This document shows, one piece after another, positions 34,301 to 49,000 of a stretch of DNA of 64,000 bases (positions are counted from its first letter, which is position 1; every line of letters begins with the position of its first letter). Source of the stretch: Alitta virens (lineage: Eukaryota; Annelida; Polychaeta; Phyllodocida; Nereididae); the NCBI GenBank assembly GCA_932294295.1, contig OW028584.1, positions 9,680,407-9,744,406 on the forward strand, read 5' to 3'. Below the pieces are notes generated by a model. It did no database searches. It worked only from the letters and a program-made list of their open reading frames with translations, and was not told the DNA's origin. The translations under genes and the position numbers were made by a program.

Positions 34301-37300
34301 GTGAATGCAATCTTATAGCCAGAACTGGCCTGTGATATCGCGTACCCCCTTAATTTCTGCAGTTTTTACTTATACAACAGCTTCAGCTTTGATGATGATA
34401 CTTGATAATGTCACCTAACATACCTGAGATATCATTCTATTAATTAGTGACTATAACTCCCCATTTATGCCAGGTATGGCCCCAGTGAACGCAATGTCAT
34501 AGCCAGAACTGGCCTATGATATCGCGTACCCCCCTAATTTCTGCTTATATAACAGCTTTACCTTCGATGGTGATACTTGATAATGACACATAAAAACGCC
34601 TGAGATATCATTCTATTGATTTGTGACTATAACTCTTCGTTTATGCCAGGCATTGCCCCAGTGAACGCAATCTCATAGCCAAACATGACCTAAGATATCG
34701 CGTACCCCCTTAATTTCTGCAGTTTTTACTTATACAACAGCTTCAGCTTTGTTGGTGATACTTGATAATGACACATAACAATACCTGAGATATCATTCTA
34801 TTAATTTGTGACTATAACTTATCATTTATGCCAGGCACTGCCCCAGTGAACGCAATCTCATAGCCAGAACTGGCCTATGATATCGCGTACCCCCTTAATT
34901 TCTGCAGTTTTTACTTATATAACAGCTTCAGCTTTGTTGGTGATACTTGATAATGACACCTAACAATACCTGAGATATCATTCTATTAATTTGTGACTAT
35001 ACCTCCTCATTTATGCCAGGCATTGCCCCAGTGAACGCAATCTCATAGCCAGAACTGGCCTATGATATCGCGTACCCCTTTAATTTCTGCAGTTTTTACT
35101 TATACGACAGCTTCAGCTTTGATGATGATACTTGATAATGACACATAACAATACCTGAAATATCATTCTATTAATTTGTGACTATAACTTATCATTTATG
35201 CCAGGCACTGCCCCAGTGAACGCAATCTCATAGCCAGAACTGGCCTATGATATCGCGTACCCCCTTAATTTCTGCAGTTTTTACTTATACAACAGCTTCA
35301 GCTTTGATGATGATACTTGATAATGACACATAACAATACCTGAGATATCATTCTATTAATTTGTGACTATAACTTATCATTTATGCCAGGCACTGCCCCA
35401 GTGAACGCAATCTCATAGCCAGAACTGGCCTATGATATCGCGTACCCCCTTAATTTCTGCAGTTTTTACTTATACAACAGCTGCAGCTTTGATGATGATA
35501 CTTGATAATGACACCTAACAATACCTGAGATATCATTCTATTAATTTGTGACTATAACTTATCATTTATGCCAGGCACTGCCCCAGTGAACGAAATCTCA
35601 TAGCCAGAACTGGCCTATGATATCGCGTACCCCCTTAATTTCTGCAGTTTTTACTTATACAACAGCTTCAGCTTTGATGATGATACTTGATAATGACACC
35701 TAACAAAACCCGAGATATCATTCTATAAATTTGTGACTATAACTCCTCATTTATGCCAGGCACTGCCCCAGTGAACGCAATCTCATAGCCAGAACTGGCC
35801 TATGATATCGCGTACCCCCTTAATTTCTGCAGTTTTTACCAATACAACAGCTTCAGCTTTGTTGGTGATACTTGACAATGACACATAACAATACCTGAGA
35901 TATCATTCTATTAATTTGTGACTATAACTTATCATTTATGCCAGGCACTGCCCCAGTGAATGCAATCTTATAGCCAGAACTGGCCTGTGATATCGCGTAC
36001 CCCCTTAATTTCTGCAGTTTTTACTTATACAACAGCTTCAGCTTTGATGATGATACTTGATAATGTCACCTAACATACCTGAGATATCATTCTATTAATT
36101 AGTGACTATAACTCCCCATTTATGCCAGGTATGGCCCCAGTGAACGCAATGTCATAGCCAGAACTGGCCTATGATATCGCGTACCCCCCTAATTTCTGCT
36201 TATATAACAGCTTTACCTTCGATGGTGATACTTGATAATGACACATAAAAACGCCTGAGATATCATTCTATTGATTTGTGACTATAACTCTTCGTTTATG
36301 CCAGGCATTGCCCCAGTGAACGCAATCTCATAGCCAAACATGACCTAAGATATCGCGTACCCCCTTAATTTCTGCAGTTTTTACTTATACAACAGCTTCA
36401 GCTTTGTTGGTGATACTTGATAATGACACATAACAATACCTGAGATATCATTCTATTAATTTGTGACTATAACTTATCATTTATGCCAGGCACTGCCCCA
36501 GTGAACGCAATCTCATAGCCAGAACTGGCCTATGATATCGCGTACCCCCTTAATTTCTGCAGTTTTTACTTATATAACAGCTTCAGCTTTGTTGGTGATA
36601 CTTGATAATGACACCTAACAATACCTGAGATATCATTCTATTAATTTGTGACTATACCTCCTCATTTATGCCAGGCATTGCCCCAGTGAACGCAATCTCA
36701 TAGCCAGAACTGGCCTATGATATCGCGTACCCCTTTAATTTCTGCAGTTTTTACTTATACGACAGCTTCAGCTTTGATGATGATACTTGATAATGACACA
36801 TAACAATACCTGAAATATCATTCTATTAATTTGTGACTATAACTTATCATTTATGCCAGGCACTGCCCCAGTGAACGCAATCTCATAGCCAGAACTGGCC
36901 TATGATATCGCGTACCCCCTTAATTTCTGCAGTTTTTACTTATACAACAGCTTCAGCTTTGATGATGATACTTGATAATGACACATAACAATACCTGAAA
37001 TATCATTCTATTAATTTGTGACTATAACTCTTCATTTATGCCAGGCACTGCCCCAGTGAACGCAATCTCATAGCCAGAACTGGCCTATGATATCGCGTAC
37101 CCCCTTAATTTCTGCAGTTTTTACTTATACAACAGCTTCAGCTTTGATGATGATAATTGATAATGACACCTAACAATACCTGAGACATCATTCTATTAAT
37201 TTGTGACTATAACTTATCATTTATGCCAGGCACTGCCCCAGTGAATGCAATCTTATAGCCAGAACTGGCCTATGATATCGCGTACCCCCTTAATTTCTGC

Positions 37301-40070
37301 AGTTTTTACTTATACAACAGCTTCAGCTTTGATGATGATACTTGATAATGACACCTAACAATACCTGAGATATCATTCTATTAATTTGTGACTATAACTT
37401 ATCATTTATGCCAGGCACTGCCCCAGTGAACGAAATCTCATAGCCAGAACTGGCCTATGATATCGCGTACCCCCTTAATTTCTGCAGTTTTTACTTATAC
37501 AACAGCTTCAGCTTTGATGATGATACTTGATAATGACACATAACAATACCTGAAATATCATTCTATTAATTTGTGACTATAACTTATCATTTATGCCAGG
37601 CACTGCCCCAGTGAACGCAATCTCATAGCCAGAACTGGCCTATGATATCGCGTACCCCCTTAATTTCTGCAGTTTTTACTTACACAACAGCTGCAGCTTT
37701 GATGATGATACTTGATAATGACACCTAACAATACCTGAGATATCATTCTATTAATTTGTGACTATAACTTATCATTTATGCCAGGCACTGCCCCAGTGAA
37801 CGAAATCTCATAGCCAGAACTGGCCTATGATATCGCGTACCCCCTTAATTTCTGCAGTTTTTACTTATACAACAGCTTCAGCTTTGATGATGATACTTGA
37901 TAATGACACCTAACAATACCTGAGACATCATTCTATTAATTTGTGACTATAACTTATCATTTATGCCAGGCACTGCCCCATTGAACACAATCGAATAGCC
38001 AGAACTGGCCTATGATATCGCGTACCCCCTTAATTTCTGCACTTTTTACTTATACAACAGCTTCAGCTTTGATGATGATACTTGATAATGACACCTAACA
38101 ATACCTGAGACATCATTCTATTAATTTGTGACTATAACTTATCATTTATGCCAGGCACTGCCCCAGTGAATGCAATCTTATAGCCAGAACTGGCCTATGA
38201 TATCGCGTACCCCCTTAATTTCTGCAGTTTTTACTTATACAACAGCTTCAGCTTTGATGATGATACTTGATAATGACACCTAACAATACCTGAGATATCA
38301 TTCTATTAATTTGTGACTATAACTTATCATTTATGCCAGGCACTGCCCCAGTGAACGAAATCTCATAGCCAGAACTGGCCTATGATATCGCGTACCCCCT
38401 TAATTTCTGCAGTTTTTACTTATACAACAGCTTCAGCTTTGATGATGATACTTGATAATGACACATAACAATACCTGAAATATCATTCTATTAATTTGTG
38501 ACTATAACTTATCATTTATGCCAGGCACTGCCCCAGTGAACGCAATCTCATAGCCAGAACTGGCCTATGATATCGCGTACCCCCTTAATTTCTGCAGTTT
38601 TTACTTATACAACAGCTGCAGCTTTGATGATGATACTTGATAATGACACCTAACAATACCTGAGATATCATTCTATTAATTTGTGACTATAACTTATCAT
38701 TTATGCCAGGCACTGCCCCAGTGAACGAAATCTCATAGCCAGAACTGGCCTATGATATCGCGTACCCCCTTAATTTCTGCAGTTTTTACTTATACAACAG
38801 CTTCAGCTTTGATGATGATACTTGATAATGACACCTAACAAAACCCGAGATATCATTCTATAAATTTGTGACTATAACTCCTCATTTATGCCAGGCACTG
38901 CCCCAGTGAACGCAATCTCATAGCCAGAACTGGCCTATGATATCGCGTACCCCCTTAATTTCTGCAGTTTTTACCAATAGAACAGCTTCAGCTTTGTTGG
39001 TGATACTTGACAATGACACATAACAATACCTGAGATATCATTCTATTAATTTGTGACTATAACTTATCATTTATGCCAGGCACTGCCCCAGTGAACGCAA
39101 TCTCATAGCCAGAACTGGCCTATGATATCGCGTACCCCCTTAATTTCTGCAGTTTTTACTTATACGACAGCTTCAGCTTTGTTGGTGATACTTGATAATG
39201 ACACCTAACAATACCTGAGATATCATTCTATTAATTTGTGACTATACCTCCTCATTTATGCCAGGCATTGCCCCAGTGAACGCAATCTCATAGCCAGAAC
39301 TGGCCTATGATATCGCGTACCCCCTTAATTTCTGCAGTTTTTACTTATACAACAGCTTCAGCTTTGATGATGATACTTGATAATGACACATAACAATACC
39401 TGAAATATCATTCTATTAATTTGTGACTATAACTTATCATTTATGCCAGGCACTGCCCCAGTGAACGCAATCTCATAGCCAGAACTGGCCTATGATATCG
39501 CGTACCCCCTTAATTTCTGCAGTTTTTACTTATACAACAGCTTCAGCTTTGATGATGATACTTGATAATGACACCTAACAATACCTGAGATATCATTCTA
39601 TTAATTTGTGACTATAACTTATCATTTATGCCAGGCACTGCCCCAGTGAATGCAATCTTATAGCCAGAACTGGCCTATGATATCGCGTACCCCCTTAATT
39701 TCTGCAGTTTTTACTTATACAACAGCTTCAGCTTTGATGATGATACTTGATAATGACACCTAACAATACCTGAGATATCATTCTATTAATTTGTGACTAT
39801 AACTTATCATTTATGCCAGGCACTGCCCCAGTGAACGAAATCTCATAGCCAGAACTGGCCTATGATATCGTGTACCCCCTTAATTTCTGCAGTTTTTACT
39901 TATACAACAGCTTCAGCTTTGATGATGATACTTGATAATGTCACCTAACATACCTGAGATATCATTCTATTAATTAGTGACTATAACTCCCCATTTATGC
40001 CAGGTATGGCCCCAGTGAATGCAATGTCATAGCCAGAACTGGCCTATGATATCGCGTACCCCCCTAATTT
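31380..40070 (+). repeat. Mosaic zone of 16-, 9- and 21-monomer spacings
   Basis: Landmarks at 31,584, 34,534, 36,189 and 40,064 are each followed by nearly the same run: CCAAACATGACCTAAG, TATATAACAGC, CTATACCTCC, GTACCCCTTTAATT with TATACGACAGC. The runs then diverge at different points. This is what unequal exchange at shifted registers would leave: a shared start and variable length. Confidence 0.7.
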
Positions 40071-43000
40071 CTGCTTATATAACAGCTTTACCTTCGATGG
40101 TGATACTTGATAATGACACATAAAAACGCCTGAGATATCATTCTATTAATTTGTGACTATAACTCTTCGTTTATGCCAGGCATTGCCCCAGTGAACGCAA
40201 TCTCATAGCCAAACATGACCTAAGATATCGCGTACCCCCTTAATTTCTGCAGTTTTTACTTATACAACTGCTTCAGCTTTGTTGGTGATACTTGATAATG
40301 ACACATAACAATACCTGAGATATCATTCTATTAATTTGTGACTATAACTTATCATTTATGCCAGGCACTGCCCCAGTGAACGCAATCTCATAGCCAGAAC
40401 TGGCCTATGATATCGCGTACCCCCTTAATTTCTGCAGTTTTTACTTATATAACAGCTTCAGCTTTGTTGGTGATACTTGATAATGACACCTAACAATACC
40501 TGAGATATCATTCTATTAATTTGTGACTATACCTCCTCATTTATGCCAGGCATTGCCCCAATGAACGCAATCTCATAGCCAGAACTGGCCTATGATATCG
40601 CGTACCCCTTTAATTTCTGCAGTTTTTACTTATACGACAGCTTCAGCTTTGATGATGATACTTGATAATGACACATAACAATACCTGAAATATCATTCTA
40701 TTAATTTGTGACTATAACTTATCATTTATGCCAGGCACTGCCCCAGTGAACGCAATCTCATAGCCAGAACTGGCCTATGATATCGCGTACCCCCTTAATT
40801 TCTGCAGTTTTTACTTATACAACAGCTTCAGCTTTGATGATGATACTTGATAATGACACATAACAATACCTGAAATATCATTCTATTAATTTGTGACTAT
40901 AACTCTTCATTTATGCCAGGCACTGCCCCAGTGAACACAATCTCATAGCCAGAACTGGCCTATGATATCGCGTACCCCCTTAATTTCTGCAGTTTTTACT
41001 TATACAACAGCTTCAGCTTTGATGATGATACTTGATAATGACACCTAACAATACCTGAGACATCATTCTATTAATTTGTGACTATAACTTATCATTTATG
41101 CCAGGCACTGCCCCAGTGAATGCAATCTTATAGCCAGAACTGGCCTATGATATCGCGTACCCCCCTAATTTCTGCTTATATAACAGCTTTACCTTCGATG
41201 GTGATACTTGATAATGACACATAAAAACGCCTGAGATATCATTCTATTGATTTGTGACTATAACTCTTCGTTTATGCCAGGCATTGCCCCAGTGAACGCA
41301 ATCTCATAGCCAAACATGACCTAAGATATCGCGTACCCCCTTAATTTCTGCAGTTTTTACTTATACAACAGCTTCAGCTTTGTTGGTGATACTTGATAAT
41401 GACACATAACAATACCTGAGATATCATTCTATTAATTTGTGACTATAACTTATCATTTATGCCAGGCACTGCCCCAGTGAACGCAATCTCATAGCCAGAA
41501 CTGGCCTATGATATCGCGTACCCCCTTAATTTCTGCAGTTTTTACTTATATAACAGCTTCAGCTTTGTTGGTGATACTTGATAATGACACATAACAATAC
41601 CTGAGATATCATTATATTAATTTGTGACTATACCTCCTCATTTATGCCAGGCATTGCCCCAGTGAACGCAATCTCATAGCCAGAACTGGCCTATGATATC
41701 GCGTACCCCCTTAATTTCTGCAGTTTTTACTTATACAACAGCTTCAGCTTTGATGATGATACTTGATAATGACACCTAACAATACCTGAGACATCATTCT
41801 ATTAATTTGTGACTATAACTTATCATTTATGCCAGGCACTGCCCCAGTGAATGCAATCTTATAGCCAGAACTGGCCTATGATATCGCGTACCCCCTTAAT
41901 TTCTGCAGTTTTGACTTATACAACAGCTTCAGCTTTGATGATGATACTTGATAATGACACCTAACAATACCTGAAATATCATTCTATTAATTTGTGACTA
42001 TAACTTATCATTTATGCCAGGCACTGCCCCAGTGAACGAAATCTCATAGCCAGAACTGGCCTATGATATCGCGTACCCCCTTAATTTCTGCAGTTTTTAC
42101 TTATACAACAGCTTCAGCTTTGATGATGATACTTGATAATGACACATAACAATACCTGAAATATCATTCTATTAATTTGTGACTATAACTTATCATTTAT
42201 GCCAGGCACTGCCCCAGTGAACGCAATCTCATAGCCAGAACTGGCCTATGATATCGCGTACCCCCTTAATTTCTGCAGTTTTTACTTATACAACAGCTGC
42301 AGCTTTGATGATGATACTTGATAATGACACCTAACAATACCTGAGATATCATTCTATTAATTTGTGACTATACCTCCTCATTTATGCCAGGCATTGCCCC
42401 AGTGAACGCAATCTCATAGCCAGAACTGGCCTATGATATCGCGTACCCCCTTAATTTCTGCAGTTTTTACTTATACAACAGCTTCAGCTTTGATGATGAT
42501 ACTTGATAATGACACATAACAATACCTGAAATATCATTCTATTAATTTGTGACTATAACTTATCATTTATGCCAGGCACTGCCCCAGTGAACGCAATCTC
42601 ATAGCCAGAACTGGCCTATGATATCGCGTACCCCCTTAATTTCTGCAGTTTTTACTTATACAACAGCTTCAGCTTTGATAATGATACTTGATAATGACAC
42701 CTAACAATACCTGAGATATCATTCTATTAATTTGTGACTATAACTTATCATTTATGCCAGGCACTGCCCCAGTGAATGCAATCTTATAGCCAGAACTGGC
42801 CTATGATATCGCGTACCCCCTTAATTTCTGCAGTTTTTACTTATACAACAGCTTCAGCTTTGATGATGATACTTCATAATGACACCTAACAATACCTGAG
42901 ATATCATTCTATTAATTTGTGACTATAACTTATCATTTATGCCAGGCACTGCCCCAGTGAGCGAAATCTCATAGCCAGAACTGGCCTATGATATCGCGTA

Positions 43001-46000
43001 CCCCCTTAATTTCTGCAGTTTTTACTTATACAACAGCTTCAGCTTTGATGATGATACTTGATAATGTCACCTAACAATACCTGAGATATCATTCTATTAA
43101 TTTGTGACTATAACTCCCCATTTATGCCAGGTATGGCCCCAGTGAACGCAATGTCATAGCCAGAACTGGCCTATGATATCGCGTACCCCCTTAATTTCTG
43201 CAGTTTTTACTTATACAACAGCTTCAGCTTTGATGATGATACTTGATAATGACACCTAACAATACCTGAGATATCATTCTATTAATTTGTGACTATAACT
43301 TATCATTTATGCCAGGCATTGTCCCAGTGAACACAATCTCATAGCAAGAACTGGCCTGTGATATCGCGTACCCCCCTAATTTCTGCTTATATAACAGCTT
43401 TACCTTCGATGGTGATACTTGATAATGACACATAAAAACGCCTGAGATATCATTCTATTGATTTGTGACTATAACTCTTCATTTATGCCAGGCATTGCCC
43501 CAGTCAACGCAATCTCATAGCCAAATATGACCTAAGATATCGCGTACCCCCTTAATTTCTGCAGTTTTTACTTATACAACAGCTTCAGCTTTGTTGGTGA
43601 TACTTAATAATGACACATAACAATACCTGAGATATCATTCTATTAATTTGTGACTATAACTTATCATTTATGCCAGGCACTGCCCCAGTGAACGCAATCT
43701 CATAGCCAGAACTGGCCTATGATATCGCGTACCCCCTTAATTTCTGCAGTTTTTACTTATATAACAGCTTCAGCTTTGTTGGTGATACTTGATAATGACA
43801 CCTAACAATACCTGAGATATCATTCTATTAATTTGTGACTATACCTCCTCATTTATGCCAGGCATTGCCCCAGTGAACGCAATCTCATAGCCAGAACTGG
43901 CCTATGATATCGCGTACCCCCTTAATTTCTGCAGTTTTTACTTATACAACAGCTTCAGCTTTGATGATGATACTTGATAATGACACATAACAATACCTGA
44001 AATATCATTCTATTAATTTGTGACTATAACTTATCATTTATGCCAGGCACTGCCCGAGTGAACGCAATCTCATAGCCAGAACTGGCCTATGATATCGCGT
44101 ACCCCCTTAATTTCTGCAGTTTTTACTTATACAACAGCTTCAGCTTTGATGATGATACTTGATAATGACACATAACAATACCTGAAATATCATTCTATTA
44201 ATTTGTGACTATAACTCCTCATTTATGCCAGGCACTGCCCCAGTGAACGCAATCTCATAGCCAGAACTGGCCTATGATATCGCGTACCCCCTTAATTTCT
44301 GCAGTTTTTACTTATACAACAGCTTCAGCTTTGATGATGATACTTGATAATGACACCTAACAATACCTGAGACATCATTCTATTAATTTGTGACTATAAC
44401 TTATCATTTATGCCAGACACTGCCCCAGTGAATGCAATCTTATAGCCAGAACTGGCCTATGATATCGCGTACCCCCTTAATTTCTGCAGTTTTTACTTAT
44501 ACAACAGTTTCAGTTTGATGATGATACTTGATAATGACACCTAACAATACCTGAGATATCATTCTATTAATTTGTGACTATAACTTATCATTTATGCCAG
44601 GCACTGCCCCAGTGAACGCAATCTCATAGCCAGAACTGGCCTATGATATCGCGTACCCCCTTAATTTCTGCAGTTTTTACTTATACAACAGCTGCAGCTT
44701 TGATGATGATACTTGATAATGACACCTAACAATACCTGAGATATCATTCTATTAATTTGTGACTATAACTTATCATTTATGCCAGGCACTGCCCCAGTGA
44801 ACGAAATTTCATAGCCAGAACTGGCCTATGATATCGCGTACCCCCTTAATTTCTGCAGTTTTTACTTATACAACAGCTTCAGCTTTGATGATGATACTTG
44901 ATAATGACACCTAACAAAACCCGAGATATCATTCTATAAATTTGTGACTATAACTCCTCATTTATGCCAGGCACTGCCCCAGTGAACGCAATCTCATAGC
45001 CAGAACTGGCCTATGATATCGCGTACCCCCTTAATTTCTGCAGTTTTTACCAATACAACAGCTTCAGCTTTGTTGGTGATACTTGACAATGACACATAAC
45101 AATACCTGAGATATCATTCTATTAATTTGTGACTATAACTTATCATTTATGCCAGGCACTGCCCCAGTGAACGCAATCTCATAGCCAGAACTGGCCTATG
45201 ATATCGCGTACCCCCTTAATTTCTGCAGTTTTTACTTATACGACAGCTTCAGCTTTGTTGGTGATACTTGATAATGACACCTAACAATACCTGAGATATC
45301 ATTCTATTAATTTGTGACTATACCTCCTCATTTATGCCAGGCATTGCCCCAGTGAACGCAATCTCATAGCCAGAACTGGCCTATGATATCGCGTACCCCC
45401 TTAATTTCTGCAGTTTTTACTTATACAACAGCTTCAGCTTTGATGATGATACTTGATAATGACACATAACAATACCTGAAATATCATTCTATTAATTTGT
45501 GACTATAACTTATCATTTATGCCAGGCACTGCCCCAGTGAACGCAATCTCATAGCCAGAACTGGCCTATGACATCGCGTACCCCCTTAATTTCTGCAGTT
45601 TTTAATTATACAACAGCTTCAGCTTTGATGATGATACTTGATAATGACACCTAACAATACCTGAGATATCATTCTATTAATTTGTGACTATAACTTATCA
45701 TTTATGCCAGGCACTGCCCCAGTGAATGCAATCTTATAGCCAGAACTGGCCTATGATATCGCGTACCCCCTTAATTTCTGCAGTTTTTACTTATACAACA
45801 GCTTCAGCTTTGATGATGATACTTGATAATGACACCTAACAATACCTGAGATATCATTCTATTAATTTGTGACTATAACTTATCATTTATGCCAGGCACT
45901 GCCCTAGTGAACGAAATCTCATAGCCAGAACTGGCCTATGATATCGTGTACCCCCCTTAATTTCTGCAGTTTTTACTTATACAACAGCTTCAGCTTTGAT

Positions 46001-46140
46001 GATGATACTTGATAATGTCACCTAACATACCTGAGATATCATTCTATTAATTAGTGACTATAACTCCCCATTTATGCCAGGTATGGCCCCAGTGAACGCA
46101 ATGTCATAGCCAGAACTGGCCTATGATATCGCGTACCCCC

Positions 46141-49000
46141 CTAATTTCTGCTTATATAACAGCTTTACCTTCGATGGTGATACTTGATAATGACACATAA
46201 AAACGCCTGAGATATCATTCTATTGATTTGTGACTATAACTCTTCGTTTATGCCAGGCATTGCCCCAGTGAATGCAATCTCATAGCCAAACATGACCTAA
46301 GATATCGCGTACCCCCTTAATTTCTGCAGTTTTTACTTATACAACAGCTTCAGCTTTGTTGGTGATACTTGATAATGACACATAACAATACCTGAGATAT
46401 CATTCTATTAATTTGTGACTATAACTTATCATTTATGCCAGGCACTGCCCCAGTGAACGCAATCTCATAGCCAGAACTGGCCTATGATATCGCGTACCCC
46501 CTTAATTTCTGCAGTTTTTACTTATATAACAGCTTCAGCTTTGTTGGTGATACTTGATAATGACACCTAACAATACCTGAGATATCATTCTATTAATTTG
46601 TGACTATACCTCCTCATTTATGCCAGGCATTGCCCCAATGAACGCAATCTCATAGCCAGAACTGGCCTATGATATCGCGTACCCCTTTAATTTCTGCAGT
46701 TTTTACTTATACGACAGCTTCAGCTTTGATGATGATACTTGATAATGACACATAACAATACCTGAAATATCATTCTATTAATTTGTGACTATAACTCTTC
46801 ATTTATGCCAGGCACTGCCCCAGTGAACACAATCGAATAGCCAGAACTGGCCTATGATATCGCGTACCCCCTTAATTTCTGCAGTTTTTACTTATACAAC
46901 AGCTTCAGCTTTGATGATGATACTTGATAATGACACCTAACAATACCTGAGACATCATTCTATTAATTTGTGACTATAACTTATCATTTATGCCAGGCAC
47001 TGCCCCAGTGAATGCAATCTTATAGCCAGAACTGGCCTATGATATCGCGTACCCCCTTAATTTCTGCAGTTTTTACTTATACAACAGCTTCAGCTTTGAT
47101 GATGATACTTGATAATGTCACCTAACATACCTGAGATATCATTCTATTAATTAGTGACTATAACTCCCCATTTATGCCAGGTATGGCCCCAGTGAACGCA
47201 ATGTCATAGCCAGAACTGGCCTATGATATCGCGTACCCCCCTAATTTCTGCTTATATAACAGCTTTACCTTCGATGGTGATACTTGATAATGACACATAA
47301 AAACGCCTGAGATATCATTCTATTGATTTGTGACTATAACTCTTCGTTTATGCCAGGCATTGCCCCAGTGAACGCAATCTCATAGCCAAACATGACCTAA
47401 GATATCGCGTACTCCCTTAATTTCTGCAGTTTTTACTTATACAACAGCTTCAGCTTTGTTGGTGATACTTGATAATGACACATAACAATACCTGAGATAT
47501 CATTCTATTAATTTGTGACTATAACTTATCATTTATGCCAGGCACTGCCCCAGTGAACGCAATCTCATAGCCAGAACTGGCCTATGATATCGCGTACCCC
47601 CTTAATTTCTGCAGTTTTTACTTATATAACAGCTTCAGCTTTGTTGGTGATACTTGATAATGACACCTAACAATACCTGAGATATCATTCTATTAATTTG
47701 TGACTATACCTCCTCATTTATGCCAGGCATTGCCCCAATGAACGCAATCTCATAGCCAGAACTGGCCTATGATATCGCGTACCCCTTTAATTTCTGCAGT
47801 TTTTACTTATACGACAGCTTCAGCTTTGATGATGATACTTGATAATGACACATAACAATACCTGAAATATCATTCTATTAATTTGTGACTATAACTCTTC
47901 ATTTATGCCAGGCACTGCCCCAGTGAACACAATCGAATAGCCAGAACTGGCCTATGATATCGCGTACCCCCTTAATTTCTGCAGTTTTTACTTATACAAC
48001 AGCTTCAGCTTTGATGATGATACTTGATAATGACACCTAACAATACCTGAGACATCATTCTATTAATTTGTGACTATAACTTATCATTTATGCCAGGCAC
48101 TGCCCCAGTGAATGCAATCTTATAGCCAGAACTGGCCTATGATATCGCGTACCCCCTTAATTTCTGCAGTTTTTACTTATACAACAGCTTCAGCTTTGAT
48201 GATGATACTTGATAATGTCACCTAACATACCTGAGATATCATTCTATTAATTAGTGACTATAACTCCCCATTTATGCCAGGTATGGCCCCAGTGAACGCA
48301 ATGTCATAGCCAGAACTGGCCTATGATATCGCGTACCCCCCTAATTTCTGCTTATATAACAGCTTTACCTTCGATGGTGATACTTGATAATGACACATAA
48401 AAACGCCTGAGATATCATTCTATTGATTTGTGACTATAACTCTTCGTTTATGCCAGGCATTGCCCCAGTGAACGCAATCTCATAGCCAAACATGACCTAA
48501 GATATCGCGTACTCCCTTAATTTCTGCAGTTTTTACTTATACAACAGCTTCAGCTTTGTTGGTGATACTTGATAATGACACATAACAATACCTGAGATAT
48601 CATTCTATTAATTTGTGACTATAACTTATCATTTATGCCAGGCACTGCCCCAGTGAACGCAATCTCATAGCCAGAACTGGCCTATGATATCGCGTACCCC
48701 CTTAATTTCTGCAGTTTTTATTTATATAACAGCTTCAGCTTTGTTGGTGATACTTGATAATGACACCTAACAATACCTGAGATATCATTCTATTAATTTG
48801 TGACTATACCTCCTCATTTATGCCAGGCATTGCCCCAGTGAACGCAATCTCATAGCCAGAACTGGCCTATGATATCGCGTACCCCTTTAATTTCTGCAGT
48901 TTTTACTTATACGACAGCTTCAGCTTTGATGATGATACTTGATAATGACACATAACAATACCTGAAATATCATTCTATTAATTTGTGACTATAACTCTTC
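46141..49000 (+). repeat. 6-mer higher-order block, three copies (1,100 bases)
   Basis: Landmarks at 46,141, 47,241 and 48,341 are exactly 1,100 bases apart (6 monomers minus 10 bases). Copies 2 and 3 share a private CGCGTACTCCCTTAA (47,407 and 48,507) that copy 1 lacks. Copies 1 and 2 share GTGAACACAATCGAATAG, while copy 3 has the standard form near 49,023. The private marks show stepwise amplification with exchange. Confidence 0.85.
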
